From Hygrophila difformis (taxonomy: Eukaryota > Streptophyta > Magnoliopsida > Lamiales > Acanthaceae), in the NCBI GenBank assembly GCA_030278955.1, contig JAOANR010000002.1:6933982-6997981 (forward strand): DNA of 64,000 nt. Reading direction: 5' to 3'. Of this stretch, positions 45,125 through 57,829 are shown in pieces. Position numbers and translations under genes: made by a program. How positions within the stretch are numbered: the first letter of the stretch is position 1; the number at the start of each line of letters is the position of its first letter. Below the pieces are notes generated by a model. The model had not been told where the DNA came from. It was given only the letters and a program-made list of their open reading frames with translations, and did not search any database.

Positions 45125-45670
45125 AACCGCCTTCTGGCGCGGAACCACGTTCCGCGACAAAATGGCTGTTACGCGACCAAGGTGTTTCAAGACACTTGTC
45201 TCCATAATTTAAAACCCTTTGTCGCGGAATACCTTGTCGCGGAGCCACGTTCCGCGACAAAACTGTCCATGCATAGCGACAAAGGAGCCAAACTCTTGCA
45301 TTTTGTCTTCATGGCTTTTTGTCGCGGAATCATCTTGTCGCGGAGCCACGTTCCGCGACAAAATCCCATTCTGAGACAGAAAAATTATGCCATGTTCCTT
45401 GATCTTTGAACACCTTGTCGCGGAACACCTTGTCGCGGAACCACGTTCCGCGACAAAATTTCCATGCATAGCGACAAAGGTTCAAATGCTTTAGGAATTT
45501 TCTGAAAACACTTTGTCGCGATGTCACCCTTGTCGCGGAACCACGTTCCGCGATACAATCTTGCATAGCGACAAAGAGGCGTTATGCTGCCAAAAATTCT
45601 AAAAACCTGTCGGGATGTCCATGTCGCGGATCTCGGTCCGCGACAAAATTTATGATATCGCGACAAGGGT
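45125..45670. repeat. GTCGCGGA palindrome cluster, inside the putative LTR
   Basis: The clearest unit is a perfect inverted repeat TTGTCGCGGAAC-cac-GTTCCGCGACAA at 45430-45456. Near copies are seen at about 45236-45262, 45338-45362 and 45533-45555, spaced by roughly 90-105 bp, each followed by 'catgcatagcgacaaag' or a variant in several cases. Confidence 0.88.
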
Positions 45671-48083
45671 TCCTCTCCCTCTATTTAATCTCAAACAAAC
45701 TTCATTCTCTCCCTATTTTGTATTGCAACACTCACATCATAGCCCCACGGGTTAGGATGTAACATTCTGGAATTGCAATATAGGGTGTTATGCTGCCCAA
45801 ATTTTGATTCTCCATTTGCATCACTTAACTGATTGAACCCTTGACTCATTAATGATTAAAGATTGAGATTAGCAATAATCAAACTTCAATAATCATCATG
45901 ACTAAAGGACCTTTGTTCAATTGCCATTAAAACATTCTTGTATAAACAAAATCTCGATGGCTTAAACAGATAATCTGGACTGTAATTAATTATGGTAGGA
46001 AGGATTATTTAAGACCATCAATTGTGGACCCAATCCACAACCTTGCATGAGAAACCAATGTCTCTCATACAAGGGATCTTCTTTTGTTTATTATTTATTT
46101 TGTCTTCGTGTGTTGTGTGGAACCATTAGTAAAGAATACATCAGACTAATGTTGGCGGGTACTCCCTCATGGATAACTAGCTCGTATTCTGGGTATTAGT
46201 TACTAATTGTTATTTTGCATGGTCTGGATGGCTGTCAGTGGAAGCCTTGGCGGTTCGCCCATCCGGGGTTATAATAGCTGCTCGGCTGACTCCCATCCAG
46301 ATACAGTTTTATTTTTATTATCTTAATTTCCAAACCTGAATCCCAATCCGTACTGGGAGTCAGTTGGCATCAGTCAATGCCAACTGATGATCATTATAGA
46401 AGGGAAGCATGTAGGTTTTTATCCGAATTCACAGACAGTGGAGGCCCAACTGGTGTTGACACCACCATTATAGGGTCTAAGCTGTCTAAATTCGCTCCAT
46501 CCGAGTGATTGGGAAATTGGACAGTAGATGTTTACAGTCCACCTGATTACTCTGCCATTACTTTGGTCCCTTGACCACTTCATTCTGTGTTTCACCTTCT
46601 GTTTAGACCCGCATTTATATTTTGGGTCAATTAATTTTACACTTCCATATATCTTTATGCATGATAATATTATATACTATTGTGGTCTGTACTTATTTTG
46701 GGATCCTTCCCTTGGACAATAGAAGTCTAGATCTTAAACAGATATTGCTTTATAAATTTCCAACAAAAACCTCTTTATAAAATCCGGATCTGAGTAAGGG
46801 ATAAATTCTTCAGTTATGACTAATTCATATTCTGTCAAGGGTTGTATTTTGGGAAATTAAGAAGCAGATTCAGCGATTAGGTCTCGCCTAGACTGAAAGG
46901 GTCTGTGTTTTAACTGAGAGTCTAGTACCTAACAGGGAATGATTTTCAAATCCATTATTTTCCAAAATTGCTGGTTGATGGAAATGTAAGATTAAGTCCT
47001 ACACCGAGATGGGGTCCACTTGGATTCAAATACAGTGTAGTAAATAATCTTAGAGGAACATCATCCAGGCCTTGGTTATTTTCCAAGATAGGGTTGAGTT
47101 TTCTTTCAACTGCTATCCTCTTCTGCCAAGGCCTACTTTTGAGTCCTGAGTGAGTGCATCCGGAACGAACTAATTTATTAGTTCGTTTCATTAGTTTGTA
47201 TCTCATAATCACCCGGAAGGAAGTGAACACACTAGTGGTTCACTGAGAGCCGGGAATTCTTGATCCATACTCCTTCATCCTGATGGGGAGCTGTCTTTTA
47301 CTACCAGGGTCAGATTTTCAAAACCTCCGAGTGATAGGTTTAAATGCTTTCTTTACCGCTTTCTTTTAACCGCTTTCATTAGAGGTCACTCGGTTGTATT
47401 GAGAGTTGTGTAACTGCTACTAGGATTGACAGTTAAGGGATAGTTTAGGGCTGAATTCAAATCTTTGGGTGTGACATGGGAGAATGATAGTGGTACTTGG
47501 CATTTCAATAAATGATGTGTCGGGTGTTGCTTTTCCACCACAGATGAAGTAACACACCCAGGCCAGGGCAGTTACGAATCTGTGGTATCTTAGAATTTGC
47601 GGTCTTAAGAACATGTAAACTCATATTGCAAGTACCTGTCTGTTAAAGGGAAAGCCTTATTGAGAGCATGAGAATTAGCTATCTGATAGAATTATCCCAA
47701 ACAAAGATCTGTGTATAAAAATGGAAGTTTAATATTGTTTTATCTCAATCTTGTCCAATTTTCATTCTTTTCTTCCTGTCCCTTCTGTCTACATTGTGAT
47801 TCAACTTCACGGTAGGCACAATGCACCTTTTCCCTGCTTTCGTAGATAATGTTTACTGCATTCCTAGAATAATTCTTATCCGCTTTCTAGAATAGATTTA
47901 TTTGCTTTGTAGATTAATTTAACTGCTTTCAAGATCTAGTTTAAATTCCCGTCAGTAGATATTAATCATCTTTCAAACCTATTGAGCAATACGAATGGAA
48001 AATCTAGTAAAACGACGTGGGACCTGCTTCTATCGCACATCCTCCAGTGAACGATCCGGTCTTACTATAAATTACTGCAATTT

Positions 48084-48110
48084 TTGACACCGTGCGCTTT
48101 CGGGGGCACA
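48084..48110 (+). other. Possible primer-binding site
   Basis: The sequence 'tttttgacaccgtgcgc' followed by 'tttcggggg' resembles the tRNA-Asp-type site of Athila elements (TGGCGCCGTTGCCGGGGA) with many differences. If right, it makes 43845-48083 a 5' LTR. Confidence 0.35.
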
Positions 48111-48554
48111 GTTTCTTAACTACGAGCAATAAAAACATGACTACTTATAAATATATCCCTAATCACAACCCCACCATCATAAATTGATTTCATTAAATAA
48201 AACCTAAACCAGGATCATGATTTTTCGGAAAACACTCGTGTAGTGGGAGTCTGTCAAAAGTTTCATGGCAGGAAATCTCATGGCAAGAATTGATGAGAAG
48301 CATCATGGCATATTTGCCGGGGATCCTCAGTGTGACAGGCTGAAGGTCAACCTATCCTGGCTATGCCATGAGATTTGTCAACATTTCATGACAGAGAGGA
48401 CCACAGCGCCATTTGAAACCAAAGCACCACACTTGAGTAATAAAAAGACTAATAATCCTGATATATCCCTAAACCCTTTCCCGTGAATCATAACTCTTTT
48501 CTTGTAATAAATCTAACCTGGTATATTTTAGAAAAAGCTCGTGGGACGGAAATT
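48111..48554. other. Unassigned junction DNA before the second copia element
   Basis: The short frame at 48265-48486 has no recognised domain. The phrase 'gtcaaaagtttcat' occurs at about 48254 and again at 48557, at the edge of the copia sequence, which may record the rearrangement that truncated pol. Confidence 0.45.
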
Positions 48555-50582
48555 GTCAAAAGTTTCATCTTCCTTCCTTCATTGATATCTCCTAGCAGAT
48601 GATTTTCATCATGGTTTCTGTGGACCTTTCCTAATGAAGTAGGGGTACTGGGTGAGAGGTTCGATTCACTGGATTGAACCTCATTCTGTTCTGACTTCTC
48701 AGCTTTGGTCAAGGCTGGAGACTCCTTCTCGGAACAATCTTCTTTCTCAATCTTCTTGACAGATACAGATTCAGGAGCTCTGCTAGGTTTGTCCTCGATG
48801 ATTACACTGGCAGATTCAACTACTTTCCTGGAGGATGGAAGATAGACACGATATGCTTTGCTTGTAGATGAGTATCCTATGAATACTCCTTCTGTGCTCT
48901 TCTCTTGAAACTTTCCGGAATGAATCCTATCCTTTAGGACAAAGCACTTGCTACCAAAAATATGAAAATATGGAATGGTTGTTCTTTTACCGTTCCATAT
49001 TTCATATGGAGTCTTCAAGGTTTTTGATTGCATGTGGACTCGATTGCTAACATAGCATGCAGTATGCACTGCTTCTGCCCATAGGAATTGAGGGACTTCC
49101 TTCGAGTTCATCATGACTCTGGCCATTTCTTGGATTATTATGTTCTTTCTCCACCACGCCATTTTGTTGTGGAGTCCGAGGAGCAGAGAACCCATGTTTA
49201 ATGCCATGCTCACAGCAAAACTCTTCAAATGAATGGCTCTCAAATTCACCACCATGATCACTCCTGATTCTTTTGATTTTGCATTCTTTCTCAGTAGTGA
49301 TTTGATTGTGGAATTTGGTGAAGGCCTTGAGTGCCTCGTTCTTTTCCCTGAGAAAAGAAACCCAAGTATACCGAGAAAAGTCATCAATACAAAATAAAAC
49401 ATAGTATTTACCTCCCAGACTTTTCACCTATGTTGGACCAAAAAGGTCCATATGTATAAGTTCAAGGCACTGGGTTGAACCAGACTGTTCAATAGCCTTG
49501 TGTGGCACTCTGTATTGCTTATTTTTTGCACAACCATCACATAATTCAACTTCATATTTCTTCAGGGGTGGAAGTCCTTGAGTAGCTCCTATTCTGCTGA
49601 GTTTGATCATGTTTTTGATGTTGAGATGACCCAATCTCTCATGCCAAAGTTGAGTTTGTAGGAAACCTACACTTTCACCAAGAAAACATGATTGTGCCAA
49701 CATATAACAATTGTTTTTGGACTGAAGTCCTCTCATCACACAATCATATTTTGAATTTAGAACTTCACAGTGTTCACTATCAAAGGATACTTTCATTTTG
49801 CTGTCACACAGTTGGCTGGTGCTAATAAGATTAGCACACAACCCTTCCACGTGGTACACAGGATTGAGAGTAGGAAGTCCTTTGTCGCCAACTGAACCTT
49901 GTCCAGCCACGTTTCCTTTCCCAAAATCACCAAAGATAACATAACCACCATCAATTTTTCGATAGTTTGATAGAAGGCTTTTGTTACCGGTCATGTGCCT
50001 GGAGCAACCACTGTCAAAGTACCAACACACTTTCTTCCCAGATTTTCTCACTGAGTGGAAGGCCATGCTACACAAGAGTGCACCTTTGATCCGCCATTCT
50101 CTTCTGGATATGCTTCTCTTTAGATCTTCATTTGGCCAGATCATTGGTCTTCCTGAAACAGCATCTCTAGCCAGGAGACGACAGGTATCAGCTTTGTGTC
50201 CGTAGGTCTTGCAGTAGTTACATTCGAGAGGCTCTGCAATAGGAACACGCCTTCTCAGGTTCTTTCTCTTAGAGTGTTTAGCTAGAGTGGTGCTTCTTCT
50301 GGGAGATTCCCCAGGACTTTCATCTGAAGTATGTCCATCTTTAACAAAGATTCTCTCAGTGGAGGTGATGCAACTTTTGACAAAGCCAATTCCCCTTCTG
50401 TCACCATGTGCCTTGGAAGATGAGAGAATTTCCTCAAGCACATCCTTTCCTTTGTTCAACCGATTGGCAAGATCTTCAGATTTGGTGACTTTGGATGTGA
50501 GATCTACGATTTGAGCAGAAAGACTTGTGACTTGTTGTTGCAAGTCACTGTGGAGAGTGCACCATTCAGATGAGTGCACCAT
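48555..50582 (-). pseudogene. Copia protease and integrase of the second element
   Basis: The frame 49428-50582 carries a CCHC knuckle (CNYCKTYGHKADTC), the protease motif WYFDSGCSRHMTG, the integrase finger (LWHERLGHLN ... LCDGCAKNK) and the first catalytic aspartate in ELIHMDLFGP. A break at about 49427 passes into the core, with DDFSRYTWVSF, the second aspartate in RSDHGGEF and SAPRTPQQNGVVE with the glutamate. A frameshift near 49160 leads into FLWAEAVHTACYVSNR and the integrase tail 'GVFIGYSSTSKAYRVYLP'. The frame then ends at the element's truncation, before RT. No active product is possible. Confidence 0.9.
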
Positions 50583-50894
50583 TCACTGTGGAGAGTCAGA
50601 AGACTTGATCGGACAGACCAATTATTTCCTGTTGAAAGTTATCTCTTTGAATAGAGAGTTGTGCAACTTGATTTGTTAGGTCACCATTTGTTGTGGTAAG
50701 TTCAGTTACTTGAACTAACAACTCATCGACCCTGACAGAGTAATCCATATTGCTAGGCTCAAGTAGTGCAACCAAGTATTCCAACTCATCGCGTCAGTTT
50801 TCAGCATTACGAAGTTCCTCCCATCGAGCATAATACAAGCACCTGAGTTCATCATGTTTCACACTCAGCTCAGTGTGCTCTTTCCTTAACTCAT

Positions 50895-51500
50895 TGTTGT
50901 GTTATTTAAGTGTATATAGTATTAAAAAACGGACCGTGTTCCAGATGGTCCGTGGTAAAATCTGTGGTCCGTGGTCCATGCGCGAACCACGATCCACAGG
51001 GTCTGTGGTAAAATCTGTGGTTCGTGGTCCATGTGCGAACCACGAACCACAAACCACATGGTCCGTGGTAATCTATGAGGTATGAGGTTCGTGGTCCATG
51101 TGCGCACCACGAACCACGAACCACAGGGTCTGTGGTTATCGCGCGGTAGTCCATGTGCGAACTACGAACCCACGAACCATGAACCACAGGGTCCACGTTA
51201 ATCTCTGTGTGGTTCGTAGTCAATGTGCACAACACGATCCACAAACCATAGGGTCCGTGGTGAACTTATTTAAGTGCATTAATAAACTGTAAAATTATTA
51301 TTTTGTTACTTAAAGGTGGGTGATCGACTACACGGAGCAATGTCTTGGCTTGAACGGCTAAGCGGTAGCACATGGTACCAGGGCGAGTGGCATTCACATG
51401 ACGAGGAAGAGCGAGGGCTGAACCGTAATTTTTATTTTTACACTGCTGGTAAAATCTTTTTTAACGGATACACTGTAGTTTTATTCTCACAGGTCTCTTT
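50895..51500. mobile_element. Insertion in copia gag with GTGGTTCGTGG subterminal repeats
   Basis: The gag coiled-coil frame is interrupted. The insert begins 'tgtgttatttaagtgtatat', the same sequence as at 55347. It then carries tandem units of about 60-75 bp built on 'gtggttcgtggtccatgtgc' with the inverse 'gaaccacgaaccac'. The right part (51316-51430) has an open stretch without a recognised domain. Matching ends and subterminal repeats suggest a non-autonomous Mutator-like element. The exact ends and a 9-bp duplication were not resolved. Confidence 0.55.
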
Positions 51501-51539
51501 ATATAGCTTATTGAGAGCTTTAATGCTTTGAATTTCTTC

Positions 51540-52691
51540 ACTTTTAGAAGAAGAGCAACTTCATTAGTAATAAAGGGAGTGACACAGGATGGAGGATTAC
51601 CTTCATCAGGTTCCGATTCAAATTCTGAGTCTAAGACCCATCAAATGCAACTCCTGTCTCATCATCACTCTCACTGGAGCTGGTCTCATCTTCATCACTG
51701 AAGGTTGCGCAGAAGGTTTTCTTGACATCGACAGATTTGTTTTTGAGGTTCCTACAGTCAGCTCTCACATGACCAAAACCTTTGCACTCATAGCACTGGG
51801 GCCCTTTAGGATCAGAGGATTCTTTGGAGGACTTCCAAGGGATCTTGTCATTCTTTCTCCTTACAGGTCTTTTGCTGGATGAGCTCTCTCCCTTTTTGAC
51901 ACTAAATTGTTTGGACCTTTTGTCTCTCAAAATCCTAGCTATTTTCTTGGACAGTAGGACTATGTCTTCATCATCACTGTCAGATTCAGGTTCATCAGCA
52001 GGGAGTTCAACTTGAGGTTTGGACTCTGATTTGAAAGCAACTGCTTTTCCTGAGAATTTTTTGCAATGGGCCATCTCCCATGCCTGCAAGATTCCCATGA
52101 GTTCATCCACGGAAATAGTAGCATAATCCTTTTGGAGTTCCAGAGCAGCAATCTTGGCATTGAATCTCTCAGGAAGTGTACCTACATTTTTTCTTACTAT
52201 CTCTGAGGGGTGTAGATCATACCAAGTTGCTGAGCTTGGTTGGTTAGAGTATGAATTCCACCAAAGTAACTGTTAATAGACTCATGTTCATCCATAGCAC
52301 GTTTATGAAAAAGAGCTTCAATTGAAATAATCTTAGAAGTTCTTACAGAGGCTGACCCTTCGTGAGAGTTAACCAGAATCTCCCATGCTTCATAGGTTGT
52401 GGTGCAAGTGGAAATCAGACAATATTGATCGTCAGTCACAGCACTGAAGATGGCATGAAGAGCTTTCGAGTTCATGTTGGAACTAGTTTTCTCAGCTTGG
52501 GTCCAATCCTTCTTATCCTTGGGTTTGGTAGATCCATCGGCAGTAACAGTAGGCGCTTCATACTTAGATAGTACAACATCCCAGGCCTGATCATCAATGG
52601 ACATCAAGAAGGATCTCATCTTGTTTTTCCAGAAGAAGAAATTTGATCCATCCAGGAGAGGAGGCTGACTGAAGTTCCACTTATGACTCAT
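51540..52691 (-). pseudogene. Copia gag of the second element
   Basis: The frame starts at an ATG (52691, MSHKWNFSQPPLLDGSNFFFW), just after the primer-binding site. It carries the typical plant copia gag region (KALHAIFSAVTDDQY ... YEAWEIL). A break near 52195-52165 is followed by a second frame with the CCHC knuckle CYECKGFGHVRADC at about 51790-51750 and an acidic linker. The following coiled-coil segment is split by the insertion at 50895-51500. The protein would form the virus-like particle. Confidence 0.85.
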
Positions 52692-52720
52692 CTTGCTTCG
52701 GGGATCTCTCAGATAGAGTG

Positions 52721-52734
52721 TGGCTCTGATACCA
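52721..52734 (-). other. Primer-binding site of the second copia element
   Basis: TGGTATCAGAGCCA on the minus strand lies two bases after the LTR end, complementary to initiator tRNA-Met. Confidence 0.9.
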
Positions 52735-52736
52735 CT

Positions 52737-53741
52737 TGTTAGGTTCCCAGCATACACAACTTGTATTCTTTATGCAATGTTCAAAGAATGAGTTCAATCT
52801 AGCACAGTTAACACACATATCAAACTAATCAGTGTAAACCAGATAACATGCACAGCGGAATAAAACGAGTTATCAATAAGCATAAAGAATAGATGAGACA
52901 CAAAGAGTTGTTGACCCAGTTCGGCCTTCGGCCTACATCTGGGGAATACCAATCCAGGAGGATATTTTACTGTGTGTGTCAACCATGGTACACAACCACA
53001 CACATAAGCAAAATATATAAAATGCCTTCACTCCAATCTTCCAAAAGGTTGGTTGGTTGATCAGGAACCTTCCAGTTTCTGACTAGGTATGTCCACCTAC
53101 GGCAACCCCTCAAAGCTTCCCACTTTGAGTTCCTCTTGTTGAAACCTGTGAATCACTTTCCTCAACCTAGTTGTTAATGAACTTTACGATTCAAACTTCT
53201 CGAAACGCCTTGGACTTTTCCCTTTAAATGGATAATCGAATCACTCAAGGGATAATGAACATGGCTTAGCACAATTGTGTCCTAGGCACTCCGATTCAGC
53301 AGCAGCAGGATAGATTCGATGTACAGAGGGTTGCTTTATTAGAGAGAGTGTTTTTCTCGATGAACACTTGGAGCTCTTGAGAGTATTTTGAATGTTAGAA
53401 TTTGATAGTTGTTCCTCTACTCTCCAATCTTCAAAACCTATGACTTAAACCAAGGATCCCACAGGCGGATTTGAATGATTTTTCCAATTAAGGAAATAGC
53501 CGTTGGGATTTGATGTGGTTTAGAGTAACAACTCTATTCCAGAAATGGGAGAGATTATCCTGCAAGAAACATGTTAGTACACCTACTCCCATCTCAGAAA
53601 AGAGCCGTTGGACTTGTTGCAGGCTCGAGTTCTTCAGTATTCTCTCCATAGCATAGTCAAACGCAGGATACACTAGAGGACGTTCTATAGGCTAGGTTCA
53701 ATTATCGGTTTTGAACTTCCAACGAAGCACATGACTCAACA
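52737..53741 (-). repeat. 5' LTR of the second copia element
   Basis: On the minus strand the LTR starts TGTTGAGTCATG at 53741 and ends CCTAACA at 52737 (1005 bp). It contains 'gttgacccagttcgg', a block shared with the LTRs of the first copia element. No partner LTR is present. Confidence 0.85.
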
Positions 53742-54309
53742 TAAAAATATGAATAAGATCCAATTGACATATATGCAAATAGAACTCAATTTAAAGTCTC
53801 AACTACTCTTACAATTTGGAGCTTGTGAAGTTGTATGTGATAATGTTGACAATATATTGAATTCCAATTTCTTGCACGATTACAAGAAAGTGAGGCCAAC
53901 TAACACAGTATACATGAAGACTTTAGCATTTCAAGTGAGCATATGTTTGGTCTTTTCATGTCTGAGAGGCTGGACTTGTTTCGAGGTCAAATGTTTTGGA
54001 GCCTCTTATTACTATCGTAGAGTACACGAAAGATTTTATGAACTGCAGTTGTGGATGTATCCTAGAATGATTTTATCAAGGCTGCATAATACCCATAACC
54101 AAAATAACTTTCAGACTGAGGGATCAGAATGTCAGCTCTATGAAATGCTGGTACAAAGAGTCCGGTGCCACAGTGCCCAGTCAAGTCCTGACAAATATCT
54201 TTTATGCCAGCCGCCAAAAATCCTTAATTTTTGTGCCCGAGAAGACAAAAACGGCCCTGGTTCGTGTTATGGTTCGTATATGAACCGGGATAAGAAGCAC
54301 TAACCAAGG
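53742..54309. other. Flanking sequence between copia LTR and Mutator-like repeats
   Basis: A plus-strand frame of 190 codons begins in the LTR edge and covers most of this stretch. I recognise no domain in it, and its composition does not look like a conserved protein, so I do not call a gene. Confidence 0.4.
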
Positions 54310-54560
54310 GATTAATTAGTAAGGGTGATTAAGAAAGCGCGGATCGTGGTTCACGGCAGGGACCGTACATAAACCCGTAGTGTTGAATCACGAACCATGG
54401 CACTACGTGGCAATGGGTTTGTGGTTCGCACATGGACCACGATCCATACGGTTCGTTCACGAACCTTTGCGCAGATGTGGGGCAGGATTTATTCTCCACC
54501 GAGCATTGGGAAACGGGAAAGTGGTTCGGTCATTGAGATGGTTCTTTTACGAACCTAGTA
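54310..54560. repeat. GTGGTTCG/CGAACC repeats, Mutator-like subterminal type
   Basis: Words such as 'gtggttcgcacatggacc', 'cacgaacc' and 'ttcgttcacgaacc' occur in both orientations. They are related to the insert at 50895-51500 and are probably the subterminal region of the same element family. Confidence 0.6.
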
Positions 54561-55344
54561 TTATTATCCCGACCTCGCCATGGTGGACAGAATTTATTCC
54601 TGACCACCCACCATGGAAGAAACCAATAAATTTGGATCTCTAAATTATAACTATCATACTTGCACTGTCCAACATTCATATTTGAGAGGAGAAATTTATA
54701 GGTGAAGGGAGATTTATCTTATTGCGCATTTTGGGTGCATCCAGTGAGACAAAGAATTGAAGAATTAAGGCTCCAGGGTACTACTATTTTCGGAAAGAGA
54801 TTTTTCTTTAAATTGTTGCTTTGAAATGGTTGTAAATAAATTGTTAGTTTTCATTCCGAATCTAAGTTATTTAATGTGTGCAGTGAGTGATGTTGGTTTT
54901 GTTATGCCTAAATTGTAGATCTGTGGTTTCTTTAGCAATGGTATGTACTAATTTAGTTAAATTCGGTATGTACTAATTTAGTTAAATTCGGTTTTTTAGT
55001 CATAATATTATATTTAGTAAAAAAAAAAAGAAAAGTGATTTTTTTTTTAAATTTATGGTTGCGTATGATATAGTTTTTTTTTACGGCATAGATTTTTTAA
55101 ATTTTTTTACTCTTTTGTTTTTATTTCAGAATTTATGTTAATGTTACTATTATTATTACTTATGTTAGAATAATAAATATTATTATTGCTAGTATTATTA
55201 GTACTTACAGTATTACTAATAATCTAAGTATTTGTTACACTTATGAGTTATATATTATTATTATTATTAGTATTAGTATTATTATTAATTATCATAATTA
55301 TATTAAATACTAATATAAAGTAATTTATTATCGTTTGTTTTGTT
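54561..55344. other. AT-rich stretch with TTA/TTAT microsatellite-like tracts
   Basis: After about 55010 the sequence is mostly A and T with 'ttattatta' tracts at about 55140-55290. No gene was seen. Confidence 0.5.
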
Positions 55345-55419
55345 GTGTTATTTAAGTGTATATAGTATTAAAATACGGACCGTGCTCGAGATGGTCCGTA
55401 GTAAGGTTGCCCGTGTGCT

Positions 55420-56192
55420 CAATGCTCGACGTCATTCGTGCAACTATTACTGATTGGTTTATGGAGCGGCACAGCGACGCGTTGAGTGGCACTACCGTGT
55501 TGACTGACTGGGCACATGATGAGCTGATGAAGGCAAAATATGAAGGAGAAACCCTGTAAGTGAAAGACACAAGGAAGTCCGATGAGTACAACGTCGAAAA
55601 GAACGGCAAGGCGTACACAGTAAACCTTGGGTCGAAGACATGTACGTGCCAGAGGTTTCAGCAGCAGTTGATACCGTGTCCCCACGTATCGACAGCGATC
55701 AGGTATCGATGGGCCCCTGTCTTAAGTTAGTTTGATAAAGGTTATGAGGCACGCCAGATAATGTTTAATTAACGCTCAAACATTTATGCGCAGGTCTGTG
55801 AACCACGAGCAGACTGCATATGTGTCGCCACACTACAAGCGTGCGGTGCTCGTCCAGTCATGGAAAGCGCGAGTGTATCCTATGGCGCACCCGAACGACT
55901 GGGTAATACCGAGCGCGATTGCCAAAGCAACGTGCAAGACGCCAGATTTCCCGAGGCAGGCTGGTCAACCGAAACAAATCCGGATTCCATCCGGGGCGGA
56001 AGGAGCTGGGAATTCCAGAAGGTGGCAAACTTGCAGTGCATGTGGTGCGTCGGGCCATAATTGGAAGAGGTGTCCGGGCCCGAGCGCCGATGTCGCCGGT
56101 CCATCCGAGTACCGACCAACCATGCCATACTTATGTACATCATGTGGTGGCGCGGGACACATGCAGCGAATTATTTCATTTTCCAAGACTTA
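55420..56192 (+). pseudogene. Mutator-like transposase, C-terminal part with SWIM zinc finger
   Basis: The frame begins MLDVIRATITDWFMERH, the region after the catalytic core in MuDR-type transposases, and has a TAA at 55557-55559. It resumes in the same frame with NGKAYTVNLGSKTCTCQRF and a SWIM finger (CTC...CPH). A 91-bp GT-AG intron (55703-55793) joins it in phase to VNHEQTAYVSPHY, a Pro/Arg-rich 'RQAGQPKQIRIP' region, and two CCHC-type knuckles (CSACGASGHNWKRC; CTSCGGAGHMQ). These C-terminal domains help bind DNA. The catalytic DDE core and N-terminal domain are absent. The in-frame stop and the truncation make it non-functional. Confidence 0.85.
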
Positions 56193-56429
56193 AACGGCCC
56201 AGCTCCGTATTAAGATTAGGGTGTATTATACTGTTATTATTGTTGTTATAAATATATTGTTAAGCCGAACAAACCTCTGATCATTGTTAATAATGACAAA
56301 ATTGCAAATAAAAGCAAACCCCTTGTCGCTTAGTGATGGGTAAAACTAGAATGCCCTTTCATTATCAGAAAAAACGACTCGCCAAATCCGGCGATAGCCT
56401 CACATTTTCTCAACCACAATGCCTTTCGC

Positions 56430-57829
<1,400 letters not shown>

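Larger units (their letters stand above)
43845..48083 (+). repeat. Probable long LTR (4.2 kb) of an Athila/Tat-type element
   Basis: The start reads TGTTGATAATGGCC after a purine-rich tract and the end reads TTACTGCA before a possible primer-binding site at 48084. A strong TATA-like box CTATAAATATG lies at about 44469-44479, about 0.6 kb in. Two clusters of GTCGCGGA palindromes flank it (44155-44400 and 45125-45670). The right half carries scattered 'tttactgctttc' or 'ttaccgctttc' words, which also occur at 42300-42480. No protein coding was recognised. The partner LTR is not in the window. Confidence 0.5.
48555..53741 (-). mobile_element. Second Ty1/copia (SIRE-like) element, 5' part only
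   Basis: Reading on the minus strand, a 5' LTR (53741-52737) is followed by a tRNA-Met primer-binding site, gag, CCHC, protease and integrase. The pol sequence stops near 48555, just before RT; RT, RNase H and the 3' LTR are missing. A foreign insertion lies in gag (about 50895-51500). Gag and LTR resemble the copia element at 3013-11964, but the sequence is clearly a different family. Frameshifts and the truncation make it inactive. Confidence 0.88.

Noticed and set aside
45125..45670. CRISPR-like array because of regularly spaced palindromic repeats
   Set aside because: The repeats are variable, palindromic in themselves, lack unique spacers of equal length, and lie in plant DNA.
53731..54303. 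190-codon plus-strand frame
   Set aside because: It begins in the copia LTR edge, matches no family known to me, and its composition is not convincing for a conserved protein.
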